Shown: positions 38,446 to 51,052 of the stretch, piece by piece
How the letters are laid out: each line of letters begins with the position of its first letter
Numbering within the stretch: the first letter of the stretch is position 1
From: Bigelowiella natans CCMP2755
Taxonomy: Eukaryota > Cercozoa > Chlorarachniophyceae
NCBI GenBank assembly: GCA_000320545.1
Contig: ADNK01002141.1
Span: 1 to 61,950 of the forward strand
Reading direction: 5' to 3'
DNA length: 61,950 bases
The notes under the pieces: model-generated
What the model was told of the DNA's origin: nothing
The model's input: the letters and a program-made list of their open reading frames with translations, nothing else
The model's database searches: none
Translations under genes and position numbers: made by a program

Positions 38446-39094
38446 CTGTGCTCGAGAGAGGATGAATAAGCTTGATAATAAAGAATGCTTTAAGTGCAAT
38501 AGAAGGTCTTATGTACTACTGCCATTAAGAAGAAGATGAAGAAGAAGAAGAAGAAGAAGAAGAAGAAGAGTAGTAGTCGTCCAAATTAAAGAATTTGTCA
38601 TCATCATCTTATTGTTATCATTGTCATTATTATTATTGAAGTTGGTTATTATTGTTGTTGTTGTTGTTGTTGTTGTTGTAAGGTTCCGAACTCCTTCGCT
38701 CCTGAGGAATCATATCCGCATTCATAACGGAGAGAAACCCTACCACTGCAGGTAAATTAATATAGTGATGATGATGATGATGATGACAATGATGGTGATG
38801 ATGGTGATTGAGAAAGGATACTACAACGTATAAATGAATACAAGTATATCATCTGTCTATTTTATAGTAGTAAAATTAAATATACTTTGTATTATTATCA
38901 CAGGGTATGTAATAGAAGCTTTTCTGAGAAAGGAAACATGGCCAAGCATTTTCAGGCTGTAAGATATATAGTGATAAGAAACACATGTACCCAACATATA
39001 TTATACAACATTATTTACTGACACTACTGCACATATTTATGTATTTATAACGTTGTTCGAATACATTGTCTTGTAAGGGGAAAGTCATATATTA

Positions 39095-39130
<36 letters not shown>

Positions 39131-39786
39131 TATATCCGAACTAGGTTCACAAGAATGCTCGTCCTTATGTATGCGCGACTTGTGATAGAAACTTCTCTCA
39201 GAAGCACCAGGTAATAATATTCTTTATTATATACGAAAATAAGATAACAGGGCATTATTTACAGAATATTCCAGCACAAAATACACACACACGCGATACG
39301 TGAGTAACACACATACATACATACATACATACATGTTGTATATCTAATTCAAATGATCATTTACTAGCACTTCTTGATTCGATTGTTGTTAAGGTTGAAA
39401 TATATAATGTTTTAATGATGATGACGATGATGATAATGACAATATACAGTTGATATCTCATCATGAAGCATTTCACGCAAAGAGGAGATTTGCATGTCTG
39501 ATATGTTCTCGCAATTGTACATCAAATAGACAGGTAGAACTATTTGTGCTATTTGTACTATTTGTACCAGTAGCAGTAGTAGTAGTAGTAGTAGTTGTAG
39601 TAGTATTAGTACTGGAGAAGGTGGTGGTATTGCTGGTGTGTCAGCTATTTATTGTTATTTGTTATTAACACATTCTTTTGTTTATTCTGGGACTTTACAT
39701 TTCATTTACAGCTGCGGTACTACTTACTTTGTGCAATGTGTCTCGTCTACAATCCATCTTCTTTCTTCTTCTTCTTCTTCTTACTC

Positions 39787-39820
<34 letters not shown>

Positions 39821-40499
39821 ACAGCTAAGATTACATGCAATGCGACATGGGCCTGATGCAACGCGTCTTCGGTGTAAGGTAGTTCAATAGTACCAGACTC
39901 TTTTCTTTCTTTTTATTTATCACCTTTCCCCTCATCATCATCATCATTTGTAGTAGCAGCAGTAGCAGCATGAAAATCCTCTTGTAACTGCTACCTGTGG
40001 AACACACACTCACGTACTTAACTCGCAAACATAGTTTTGAAATATATATATAGTGATTAGGTTTGTTTGTAGCTTAATAATATGTGGAATGAGGAGTTAT
40101 GACTTTTTGTGAATCGTAATGATCGCATATTCATACGACGACACTATATTTTTGGAAGAAGCAAGTATCTTATTTGCCTGCTGCATATTGCTCTGTTGCT
40201 TTAGAATTATATCTGTGAGCATTTTCCAGAATAATCATAATCGTCATCATAATCGTCATCATAATCGTCATCATCATCATCATCATAACTATCATCATAA
40301 CTATCATCATAACTATCATCATCATTAGGAATGCCTTCACGTGTTCTCGACGGCATGGTAATGATGATTTCATCCATGGAAAGGAGGAAGATACACACCA
40401 CAGTAGATAGATTATCATCACGTAGGAATACATGCGTGTTCTTGCTAATCATTACAAGCAAAACCGCCATCTAGTAATCATTGGGGTGGTAAATAACAC

Positions 40500-40540
<41 letters not shown>

Positions 40541-41321
40541 AATTATTTGTGTGTGTGTGTGTACTATGCTGTGGCTGTTGTTGCTGTTGTTGTTGTTGTG
40601 TGTGTGTACTATGCTGTGGCTGTTGTTGTTGTTGTTGTTGATGCTGTGGCTGTTGTTGCTGCTGTTGTTGTGTGTGTGTACTATGCTGTGGCTGTTGTTG
40701 TTGTTGTTGTTGTTGATGCTGTGGCTGTTGTTGCTGCTGTTGTTGTGTGTGTGTACTATGCTGTGGCTGTTGATGTTGTTGTGTGTGTACTATGCTGTGG
40801 CTGTTGTTGTTGTTGTTGTTGTTGATGCTGTGGCTGTTGTTGCTGCTGTTGTTGTGTGTGTGTACTATGCTGTGGCTGTTGTTGTTGTTGTTGTTGTTGA
40901 TGCTGTGGCTGTTGTTGCTGCTGTTGTTGTTGTTGTTGTTGTTTAAGGTATCTCAATAGAGTACACAAAAGGTACTACTATTTGAGTAGTTCTAGTATAT
41001 TGATATTACGAGAGAAGAAAAGAAAAAGAAGGATGAAAGGAAAGGGTGGTATAAATAGATAAGTTGTGCATTACATCTAAATAATGATAATAATAATAAT
41101 AATAAATAATTATAATAATAATAACAGCTGAAAATGTCATCAAGAGAGGAATAAAGAGAAATGAGATGATAAAGCCTTCTGTTGGACATTATAATGAATT
41201 ATATTGTTTTTTAACCACACAGGTATGGACTTTGTCGCGGCAGCGGCAGCAATGGGAGCAATGCCCCTTCGCTCTGTCCACATTGCAACAAGTCTTATGA
41301 TGATGAAAGGAGACTACGAAT

Positions 41322-41354
<33 letters not shown>

Positions 41355-41819
41355 ATAGAGTTGGTATTTTGCTTCTCATACATGCATCCTATTGTGGATG
41401 TAGTAGTAGTAGTAGTAGTAGTACTAGTAGTAGTACTAGTAGTAGTACTAGTAGTAGTACTAGTAGTAGTAGTAGAAAGTATACAACGAGCTGCTCACAA
41501 ATAAATAAATAAATAAATAATGGTGCTCGGTGATCGGTCGCTATGTTCGTCGCTCTCTGGATGATATGATATGATATGATATATAATATATGATATACGA
41601 TGTATGCAGACACATCAAGGCCTTTCACAGTGCCAGTAGCAGCAGGAAAGAAGAAGAAAATCATCAATTTATATTGACAAGGAAGCTCAATACGTCATCA
41701 TGCTCTCCATCTTCTTTTTCTTCTCGTGAAGAAGCACAAGCACCGTCATTGTCATCGGCATCAGATAATAAAGGTAGTAAAAATATACACATAGTATATG
41801 TACACACACACATATTCAT

Positions 41820-41889
<70 letters not shown>

Positions 41890-41994
41890 AACTTATCGAA
41901 TGATGGGGGTAATGAAGATCGACTACTTTTGATATTATTGATGTTAAAAGAACCAGATAAAGGAGGCGGTGGAGAAGAAGGAATGCGAAGGTAG
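38446..41994 (+). CDS. Five-finger C2H2 zinc-finger protein
   Basis: Exons 38446..38505, 38683..38751, 38904..38958, 39145..39210, 39450..39533, 39825..39878, a bridging exon at 40162..40214, 41223..41321, 41610..41773 and 41918..41994 chain in phase to TAG. Fingers: CFKCNRRF to HIRIH with a classic NGEKPYHC linker; CRVCNRSF to HFQAVH; CATCDRNF to HHEAFH; CLICSRNC to HAMRH; and CPHCNKSY to HIKAFH. Most fingers are cut by an intron between the Cys pair and the His pair. A Ser/Glu-rich tail follows, ending in a Leu-rich segment. By family knowledge this is a sequence-specific DNA- or RNA-binding protein, probably nuclear. The start lies upstream of 38446 and is not fixed. The bridging exon is needed to correct phase but has no motif of its own. 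Confidence 0.85.
40547..40942. repeat. Composite TGTGTAC/GCTGTGGCTGTTGTTG minisatellite
   Basis: Units of roughly 60-70 bp, each made of (TG)n, TACTATGCTGTGGCTG, (TTG)n, ATGCTGTGGCTG and (TTG)n, recur about five times. The array lies in an intron of the C2H2 gene, between 40214 and 41223. Both strands are open in several frames because the unit is stop-poor, not because it is coding. Confidence 0.9.
41822..41888. repeat. (TA)n(TG)n compound microsatellite
   Basis: About 18 TA followed by about 15 TG dinucleotides, within the last intron of the C2H2 gene. Similar TA-TG compounds occur at 40503-40560 and 30030-30090. Confidence 0.9.
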
Positions 41995-42529
41995 AAACAA
42001 AGTAGGAATAGTAATGCAAATTTGAGATGTAAGTGAGTGCAGATTGAGGGAATTTTGAGTAAGAAACCTAGTTGTGATCTTATAATATCATTAGTAAGAT
42101 TAGTACGTTTTCACATGTATACGATCATCAAGATCGAACAATTATTTCAAATGAAGCGTTCTTCATTTCTCATGATATTCATTTCGTCATACATTTGTTG
42201 GGCATGATCTTGAGTAGTTTGGGACATTATTTACTCAATGAGATGAATTTCAATATTCAGTAGTTTGGGACTAAATTTATTCAATGAGATTATTGGATCA
42301 TCAAAGCAGTTGTCATCATACCGTCATCAAGCAAGTAACGTAACTATCAATCGCCATGGCCATTTCACTTCTCTACAAGAAGGTGATAGATAGATAGATG
42401 GTAATAATAAGATTTTATACTTTTCTCGGTATATAAACGATTAGTATAAGAAATGCTTTTGATTTCATCGAAATATTGTTAACAAGCCAAATTTGATATC
42501 TACAACAGACACAGTGTACATCATATATG

Positions 42530-42579
<50 letters not shown>

Positions 42580-44123
42580 TTGTATAATATTTTAGTTTGG
42601 GGAGAAAAAATGAAACAGTTGTGGCCAAAGGAGTGAAAATGAAACTGTTGGATTGTTTTAGTTTTAAAGTCGCCATTGCTTATTATCAACAATTATCGAC
42701 GTCGTTAATAGCTAGCTATAGCGCATGTCTAGTCAAAAAAATAAAATGGGGTGCATACAAATGCAGCATTCACGGCGTAGCAACATGAAAACAAGGTTCA
42801 CCCATCCTGCACAACATTTTGGATCCAGGAAGCTGCAACTGTGATTGCATGAGACAGATGTAATGAATAAATTAAATTCTTTCCATGGTCACCCTAATAT
42901 AGCAATACTGCGGCTGCAGCACTTGAGTGTGTTTGACTCTGCAATTGTGTGTTCCGCCATGCATTCGGACGCATGTGTGGGATGTCGTGCAGTCATAGCT
43001 GTGCGTGCATGCTGTCCATGCAAATAGATGCACAAATTGTGGCAGCTTTGGCGTGCATTGATAACGAGTTCAAATCAAATCAGTTGCAGTGTTGAAAGTT
43101 GTACTTGGGCAGGTATACGATGCGTGTCAAGCAAGTGAGCAATACAGCACGAGAACAATGAGAACACCAGCGATTTGTGGCGTCTCTTATGGTTCACGCG
43201 CCTCACTAGCTCAGCTTTTAACCACGCTTCCCTCTTATCCTCACCCATTGAAACGTTTCAGAATGAATGGTTTGAGGGCGCATCCCGGGGAAGTCTAGAG
43301 GTCACAAAAGTTCCCGAATTCCATCATGCAAGCAAGCAAGACTAGCGGGAAACTATCACAGACGTAACTTGCAAGTGCCTCTCTAAGTCGACACGATGCT
43401 CACAATCTAGCAGTGCGCACGATGTGCTGTGCTGCGCCAATCTGTCACTGACATCTGCTAGCTAGCTAGCCTCAGTACCTGCTTTGCGCCAACGATCGAA
43501 ACTTACTAGCTAGCTAGCTTGATCAGATCTCAGATTTTTTGATTTGTTCATTGCTACCGCAAGTCATCATGCTAGATCGCTGCAAGGATTCTAGGAATCT
43601 GCATCCAAACATGCTAGCATGCACAACATATCGTCTGTGTCAGGCTAGCAGGTTCGGGACTTCTGCTGGAAGCTTTTAGCAAATGCCAACCATTTTCATT
43701 TGTTTTAAGTTCAAGCAACGAGTTCCATGATTTACTATGTAACTAGTGCAAAAGCGTCAAAAGTGAGAAAGAAATGCATGCTAAACATCGCAGCCATCGC
43801 GTCAAAAGTGAGAAGAAATGCATGATGAACATCGCAGCCATCAGAAAGAAATGCATGATAAATATCGCAGCGATCTAGCGATGGCTGCGACATAATTGCC
43901 GCGTCGTCAAGTTTGGAGCTTCAATTTGAGCTAGCGCAGCGCCACGAAAATGCCTCCAGACGTGATCAGATTCCCATGATTCTTGCGTCTTGCATGAACA
44001 GAATCACCTCGCACAATTTCGCTGCAATTTCAGTCACAGCGATGAACAATTGAATGTTCTCTTTTCAAGCATAAAACACGCAATAGCATAGTAGTTGGCA
44101 GACAACTTGGATAACGTAGCATC
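41995..44123. other. Intergenic, microsatellite-poor island with CTAGC words
   Basis: After an AT-rich start with a (TA)n run at 42537-42573, the region from about 42700 is free of simple repeats and rich in GCTAGCTAGC and TGCATG (for example 43460-43470 and 43508-43520). I see no splice-flanked exon or domain. Confidence 0.5.
43756..43872. repeat. Degenerate tandem repeat, period about 45 bp
   Basis: Copies start at 43756 and 43801 (GTCAAAAGTGAG, then AAATGCATG and AACATCGCAGCCATC), with a partial third at about 43844. Just after it, GCGATCTAGCGATGGCTGCG partly inverts the unit's end. Confidence 0.8.
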
Positions 44124-44551
44124 TCATTCTCTCTTTGACTCTTTCATTTTCAAAGACTGCTCTTGCTTGGCTAGCCAGTGGGCGAGAGACACATGTCCCT
44201 CTAGAGCCGCCATTCTTGCAGGTGTGTTTCCATCTTTATCAGCTTTCATGTGCCTATAGCTTAGACCTAAAGCAAAGCAGAGAGTAGATACTTGTGACTG
44301 ACTGCGGAGAGTTTTGAGCAATTCCACACTTAAATCTTTGCTGAATTCGTAAATGTAGCCATGTTGAATAAAATACCAGCAGTGGTGAGGAGGTACTCAC
44401 ACACTTGCTTTTGACCCTTGACAGCTGCTTTATGAAGGGAACTATGCCCATTCACGTTCAACAATCCTGGATCAAGACCTTTAGATACCAGCCAAACACA
44501 CATCTCCACATCCCCGCTCATGGCTGACCACCTGTTCCAAGTCGTCAAAAA

Positions 44552-44584
<33 letters not shown>

Positions 44585-44665
44585 CAGTAGTTTTGAAAAT
44601 TGCAATTACATGGTGGTGCTTTGCCAAGAATGTGAGCGAGAAAATACTACCACCATACTACTGCA

Positions 44666-44699
<34 letters not shown>

Positions 44700-44959
44700 A
44701 GTGTTGTACGAACTGCATGGCATTGCATCCATAAGAGTTCTTGGCATGTATATCAGCCTTAGCTTCTTCCACAAGCCATCGACATACCTTTGATCACATC
44801 ACCATCATCATCACATCACCATCATCATCATCATCATCATTCATGCAGTGTGCGCATTATTATCAATCCCCAAACTAAGCCACTGTTGTATAATATCTAT
44901 ATACTACAACACACATCTTTCATCATCATCACTGTAATAAGTCCTCGTCAACCTCTTAT

Positions 44960-44991
<32 letters not shown>

Positions 44992-45281
44992 GGTATTAAC
45001 AATAATAATAATTATCATCGCATACATCGCAGTCGTTCTTGTATGATACGTGGATGTTTATTATTATTAATTACATGATGATGGCCTTTCCATACCGCCC
45101 AATGAAGAGGCGTTGTTCCATCTCTTGTACCCAGATTCACGTCTAAGTTCCCTTCTCCTCCTCTTTGAATGTTATTATCGATTGGTAGCGAGCAACAACA
45201 ATAGTAAGTTATTCTATTCTACCCGCAACTATTATTATTATTATGTCTTCCAGGGAGGGGAGGGAAAATTAACGTTCACGC

Positions 45282-45318
<37 letters not shown>

Positions 45319-45325
45319 TATATAT

Positions 45326-45405
<80 letters not shown>

Positions 45406-45421
45406 GTGTATTTAGACATTA

Positions 45422-45461
<40 letters not shown>

Positions 45462-46026
45462 GAGATTAACGACTAGGTTAGGATAAATATATGTTACCGT
45501 GCCAGCAGCCATTTGCATACTTCAAGGTGGCCATTTCTGCATGCCCTATTATAGTGATCAATTATTAAAAATATGATGATAATCTTGGAAAAGAGAAAAA
45601 GAAACCGTGTTGCTTCATTAGCAAATTATTGTGCGCTCGTAGGCGTTTTTTGGTTACATGACAGTTACCAATGAAGTGCATTTCTCCCGTCCTTTTTCTG
45701 ACGAAAATCCTTCACATTTATAAATCCAAATAATTGTGGTGTTGATGACGATTTAAAGAACAAATAGGCTGTGTCTTTTATTATGCAATAAGCTATTCAC
45801 TCAAAATAGCATAACAATAATAATAGTATAATTGAAGCAGCAGCAGTAGTAGTAGTAGTAGTAGTTGTTGTTCTTGCTGGTGTAGTTGAAGGAGATGATG
45901 GGCTTAGGTTACTACTTACTACAGGCACAGCAGCAGCAGCGACAAGCCATTTGCAGACATGGAGGTGACCAGATCCAGCTGCCCTATATATTATATTAAT
46001 TAGTGAGAGAGGGGGAGAGAGAAAGA

Positions 46027-46063
<37 letters not shown>

Positions 46064-47399
46064 AAATACACGTACTCGTTGTGAATTGTTAATCGAACGA
46101 AGAAATGAATATGATATTATTCAAATTTCCATCATCTGAAGAGGAGAAATTAAAAGGAGAAAGAAAATCGATGGCATCCAACCACAACATAATCATCATC
46201 AAGACAAGGAAGAATATGTGCCAGCATTCGCGTATGCATTGCACAAATTCTTGCTTGTTTTGTATTGTAATAAGACAGTTATTGCGGGGAATTTGGTCCT
46301 CTCTCCCATGAATGATGGCATTGTACAAAGTACTACTACAATACGAGCATTATTAATTTCTTGACCAGAGTAGTGCCGTTGAGCCATGTCTGTCGATCGT
46401 GTGTTTTGGATCAAATTCTCCTAATTTAACGAGTTTGCGCATCTGTTGCCATAAGAATGATATTTGTGAGAAAGCAAGCAAGATCGTAGGAATGATTTAT
46501 GATTCAATGCTAGTGTCTATGGACAATTGGTAGTTGAACATATGGAAGAGGTGTATAAACACATCATCAATTATTTGTTTGTTGTTAAACTTGTTCAAAG
46601 TAAATATGTTAATGTTGATTTCGAACAAAATTGCTCAGTAAGTAACGACCGACGACGCTCACATGACTTTCTCTAAATCACCATCCCTCGCAGCTGCAAG
46701 CCCAGGATGTAGGCGATTGTGCTTACTACAATCGTGATGATGGCGGCTATTTTCTCGCTTTAGGAGTACTGCTGCTACTGATTGAGCATGCTCCTTCTCC
46801 TTTTCCTTTGCCTTGGGAGAGACTACAACTCTTGGAGGGCTATAAACTATTAACTGTTTGCTCAGAGAATCAGCTATGCTCTGAAAACAAACAACACACA
46901 TAATCATCAGAGAATCAGCTATGCTCTGAAAACAAACAACACACATAATCATCATTTTCATATTTTACAGTAACTGATGGTATTCCATGCGAACATTTCG
47001 TAATTAGATCTAGGTTGAGTCGGTTCAAGTAGCAGATACTTTACGCTCATCACTGATACTAAATCGTGCTACTGCTGCTGCTGCAGTAAGTAGTTGTTAT
47101 TTTCTTTTACATATCCTTCTTTCTATTATATTGCATGACTTTTGCTTCTCCATAATGAGCTTCATGCGCGATTTGCTGGTGAAGCCTCAAACCCTAGTGG
47201 TAGTGGTAGTTGTGGTAGTAGTTGATGATGATGAAAGGAGTAGGAGGAGGAGGTAACCAGCACAGAAGAACATTACGACGACTCATGAGAAGAAGGAAGA
47301 GGTTATGATACAGCACCAGTATATAATAATACCACCTTGTTTCCCTTAAAGAAACGCGCACAATCCTTGCACAGCACAAGTCCTTTCTCTTTCTGCATT
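44124..47399 (-). CDS. Ankyrin-repeat protein with N-terminal C2H2-like finger
   Basis: The probable start is ATG 47399, opening MQKEKGLVLCKDCARFFKG; a second exon at about 47188 reads GLRLHQQIAHEAHYGEAK, and together these give a C2H2 finger. The next exon (46908..about 46665) is Lys/Ser-rich and ends LHPGLAAARDGDLEKV, the start of the ankyrin region. Ankyrin fragments follow near 46445 (KLVKLGEFDPKHTIDRHGST), 45985 (AAGSGHLHVCKWLV), 45545 (ACRNGHLEVCKWLLAR), 45130 (RDGTTPLHWAVWKGHH), 44787 (WLVEEAKADIHAKNSYGCNA), 44540 (SGDVEMCVWLVSKGLDPGLL) and 44268 (DKDGNTPARMAALEGHVSLA) to TGA at 44124. Ankyrin repeats bind proteins. The donor near 47336 and the next acceptor disagree in phase by one base, so that junction is open. 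Family and target are unknown. Confidence 0.75.
45285..45466. repeat. Palindromic (AC)n-(TA)n-(GT)n compound repeat
   Basis: About 30 bp of AC, about 75 bp of TA and about 35 bp of GT in that order. AC and GT arms are complementary in inverted orientation and TA is self-complementary, so the whole block is a near-perfect inverted repeat. It lies in an intron of the ankyrin gene. Confidence 0.9.
46864..46953. repeat. Tandem duplication, period 45 bp, spanning a 3' splice site
   Basis: Copies begin at 46864 and 46909. On the minus strand each contains TTGTTTTCAG followed by AGCATAGCTGATTCTCTGA, that is, an acceptor plus the first coding bases of the ankyrin gene exon. Confidence 0.9.
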
Positions 47400-47477
47400 T
47401 CGAGATGGGAAGTAGTGATGACTGAGAATTAAGTGTACATATTTTAGAATCTTGGCTCAAATAGCATTTATTTTTTT

Positions 47478-48023
47478 TTAGCAGCTGTTACCGATGATCT
47501 TAGCATCCTGATATTTTTTTGGCTGCTTCTTTTGAAGCACACAATTTTGTCCAAATTCTGTTGTTTCTGAATCATCATCATCATCATCATCTTTTGGCTG
47601 CTGGTTACGGCTCTTGTCGGCTTTATTGATGACCATAATAGGAGCACCGTGTTTGCGAGACATGCATTCCACGAGATGAATAGTATTATTTGCTTTCCCT
47701 ATGGGCAATGCCTCGATAAACGCATGTGCCAGTGAAAGAGGTGAAAGAAACTCCCTAGTCAAACCCAAATCTGATGACACTGTTGCTGATCCTTTGCCTT
47801 TAGCCAGATCATGGAAGATAAACTTCGCTGCATGGGTCTCGAAGTCCCCCGATGTCTTGCTTTGACATCTTTTAACCCTAGCTCGTCGATAGCTCATGAC
47901 ATGTTTGGTGTAAAGGTTTCCACAAACGGCCTGAATACCTTCAGCTATGTATTCTTGAACTACGCGTGCAAGATTATTTGTGTCTACTTTGTTTTTGTTT
48001 TCACCATCATTGGATGAAATCAT
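47478..48023 (-). CDS. Uncharacterised 181-aa protein, apparently intronless
   Basis: One open frame from ATG 48023, directly preceded by an in-frame TAA, to a TAG stop at 47478. It is the longest unspliced gene here apart from single large exons. The N-terminal half is mixed alpha/beta-like (ARVVQEYIAEGIQAVCGNLY, then HVMSYRRARVKRCQ), and the middle reads LTREFLSPLSLAHAFIEALP and VECMSRKHGAPIMVINKADK. An Asp run from a TCA microsatellite precedes a Lys/Gln-rich C-terminus. I recognise no domain or catalytic motif and see no signal peptide. It could be the last exon of a larger gene, but the stop immediately before the ATG argues against that unless a splice acceptor is hidden. It lies head to head with the MMPL gene, 619 bp away. 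Confidence 0.6.
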   Translation of the reverse strand: MISSNDGENKNKVDTNNLARVVQEYIAEGIQAVCGNLYTKHVMSYRRARVKRCQSKTSGDFETHAAKFIFHDLAKGKGSATVSSDLGLTREFLSPLSLAHAFIEALPIGKANNTIHLVECMSRKHGAPIMVINKADKSRNQQPKDDDDDDDSETTEFGQNCVLQKKQPKKYQDAKIIGNSC

Positions 48024-48642
48024 TTAGTTTAAGAACAAAATATTCTTAAGCATGATTGCAATGTATGGCAGCACTTGGATCCTTCTTTGACGACCGACAT
48101 TTCTCATCCAATCGAACTTGATCATCATTGCTCATTGCACGTTCTATTCGTTGATGACAGACAACACGGAAGACTACTTAAAGTAAAAATTTAAGATTTC
48201 CAGATTTTAGCACCGAAATAGGTTGTCGTATGATGAAAATCGCCTCGACAACACATGATATTTAGTGTTAATAATTTTTGCACGGATCCGACTGAGCATC
48301 GTCATCTATCTCCTGCTTCTTCCACTTCCACCATAACTTGGGATCTAGTAGTAGTAGTTGTAGCAAAAGGAGGAGGAGAGACATCAGGAAGTAACTAGCT
48401 AACTAACTAACTAGCACTTCGTTGCTTCATCCTTCCCACCAATCTACTATTCATACATTTCTGGTGATGCACTACTACCACAGGGAGGGGTTCTTACTAC
48501 CATTGGACAGCAGAAGGCACAGGGCAAGGAAATAAGATTTTTTAAGTAGAAAGGAATCAAGAAACGGGGGCGACCAAGATACCGACACATTCCACATTCC
48601 TTCCTCAGATTCACATCATCCTGACTCTTCCCAAAAACTTCG

Positions 48643-50477
48643 ATGTGTTCAATTCGAAGAGTCTACGACAAATACTTTGACTTTATTGTAAAAGCAAAAT
48701 GGTTCATAATCGTTTTCTGGTTGATCATCTTGGGTTTAGGTAGGTTGTAATGCTTTCTACATTATTCGTTCATCCTCTTCCATATCGTAGATAGCAAGCA
48801 AAAATGGATGATTATTTACATATAATGTTGTTCTTTTTTTACTTACTCAGGAGCGGGATTTGGTTTCCAATTCTTATCTGCTGTTTCGATTAACGTCAGC
48901 CCACCGAAGGGTTGCTTGAAATATTATTAGATTTATGTCAACGAAGATGTATCAATTATTTTGTTTTTGTGGGAAGGAGTCCTCCTACATTCGAAACTAC
49001 TACTTCTATCTTTACTGCTTTGCCTTTGTGGCGGCAGAGGCATCACATGTTGTCGATTGCGGTCATGATTATGTTAGTCACCAAATACAATAACCAATTC
49101 TTTGTTGTTCTGCTTACTGAAGGTACCCCTGGATATAATGCAAAAAATGCTTTTGAGGATTTGTTCCCCAATCGTGCAAATCCTCAGAGTTATATATTTT
49201 ATTTTGAATGCAACGGTTGCGACAATATTCGGGAAAGCGAAAACAACGTTACCTATTACCGTGCTAATAGGTATGTAGATCTACGCATCGATAATTATTG
49301 TCCCCACTTTTTTCCAGGACGAGAATATTGTTGCGAACTAATAGTTATCTCTGCTGTTTTTCATATCTGAATGAATCAAGATTGATAGAAGCTGCAAGTA
49401 ACTGGAAAGGCGGATTCGTGATTTCCAATCAAACTTGGTCATTGGGATAATAAACACCCAACAATGCAATACTACCAGCCGGATTTATATTTGAGATTAT
49501 TCTCTATGCATCTATCTATTGAATGGTTTAGGTGGTCATACCCAAATACCACTTTATACACTTCTATCAAGGAAAGGTAACGTTATTCGACGACTGTGTT
49601 CAGTCAATGGAGAGACCCATTTCCACCACCGTAAACAAATGGTGTTTGCATCATATCAGATTTCTGCCTCCTAACCATCCTCGATCGATGATAACTCTCA
49701 TTACTGCCCAAGCTTCGCATGATACAACGCAGCTCCAGAAATTTGTAAATTAACGATGAGATGTTTCACATGTTTGTCCTCCATCATTACTGTTCTATTT
49801 GAGATGAGATGGCCTTTGCCATTTTTGTTGCTTTTTTATTTCTTATTTATCTGTTTGGATGGTCGTGACCTTGCTTTTTTATTTCTTATTTATCTGTTTG
49901 GATGGTTGTGACCTTGTCCCTAATGTCTTCAACTACCACCCATCATATTTTATCTCATAGGTTAAGCACGTGCGAGGGTCTATCTCAGATCTAAACCTTC
50001 CCTCGAATTACTACATTGGATTCCTGGTATTATTTTTTTATAATTGATACGAATAATAACACTAGGAATAACAACAACAGCAACAATTATGCTAGTAGTG
50101 GCACGATTGCGAGCATATTTAGTATCACCACAAACACAGCTGTTGATTGTTAGGACTACATAGTTTGTTGTTTACTGTCGTGTAAGTACAGATCATACTG
50201 TTTCTTCTGTCTGTATTATTCTCCACACATTGTTATGTTAGACACACATATATACGTACATCTATCATCATCATCATCAGGGGAGTAACACGATACTAGT
50301 GGATTCTGTTGAAGAGTGAGGCGCTAATCATGACCTCATTGGAGATAAACTGATTATCGATGACAATGAATAATGTTTTTTATTATGAATAAATCTTACC
50401 TGCATGTATTGGTCAGATCATCTACGACAGTAACAAAGATTGACTTGGTCGTCCTGCCTCTCGCTCTGGTAATGATG

Positions 50478-50508
<31 letters not shown>

Positions 50509-51019
50509 TTTGTACATGAATGAAAAGCACACATACTTTTACTAATATGTGCTAACTATATTTATGCACAATAAATTATAAATACACAATGATGGACCAT
50601 ATAACCTATGAATGGAAATAAATATTACGACAACATGAAATGGTAAAATGCCTCTTCTAAAGAATTGTAATATGCAAACCCCTCCCCCAATATTAAAGCT
50701 TGTTCTAGTTTATGTGGTGCAAAGCTGGAGGATGGTGATTATACCGGTAGTAGCAACAACGGAACATGATCATGATGATTATCAACAGTCGTGGCACGAA
50801 CTATTTTCTCGAATAAAAATTTATGTTTTTGATTTTATCGAAAAAATATATAAAAGATCCAAGATCCAATATACAAATAAACATTTTCTTTTTTTTCGAA
50901 TACCACATTCTTCCTCGTAGTAGTTTTCCTTTTAATAGTAACCAACTCATGCTTCGGTGTCAAGGAGCTTCTATCAAAACTACTACCCCACAACACCACC
51001 ACCACAACCACTCTTTAAT

Positions 51020-51052
<33 letters not shown>

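Noticed and set aside
40207-40470. Minus-strand 87-codon frame ending in an acidic Asp/Tyr repeat
   Set aside because: Mostly (CAT)n repeat; it lies in an intron of the opposite-strand C2H2 gene and has no recognisable domain, although the first 50 codons look less repetitive.
40547-40968. Open frames resembling Gln/His-rich or Val/Ala/Leu proteins, and a spacer-repeat look reminiscent of CRISPR
   Set aside because: The array is a composite minisatellite inside an intron; the units contain no unique spacers and the organism is eukaryotic.
43190-43270. tRNA-like A box (TAGCTCAG) after GCGCCTCAC
   Set aside because: No matching acceptor stem, anticodon arm or B box (GGTTCRANYCC) follows at the right distance.
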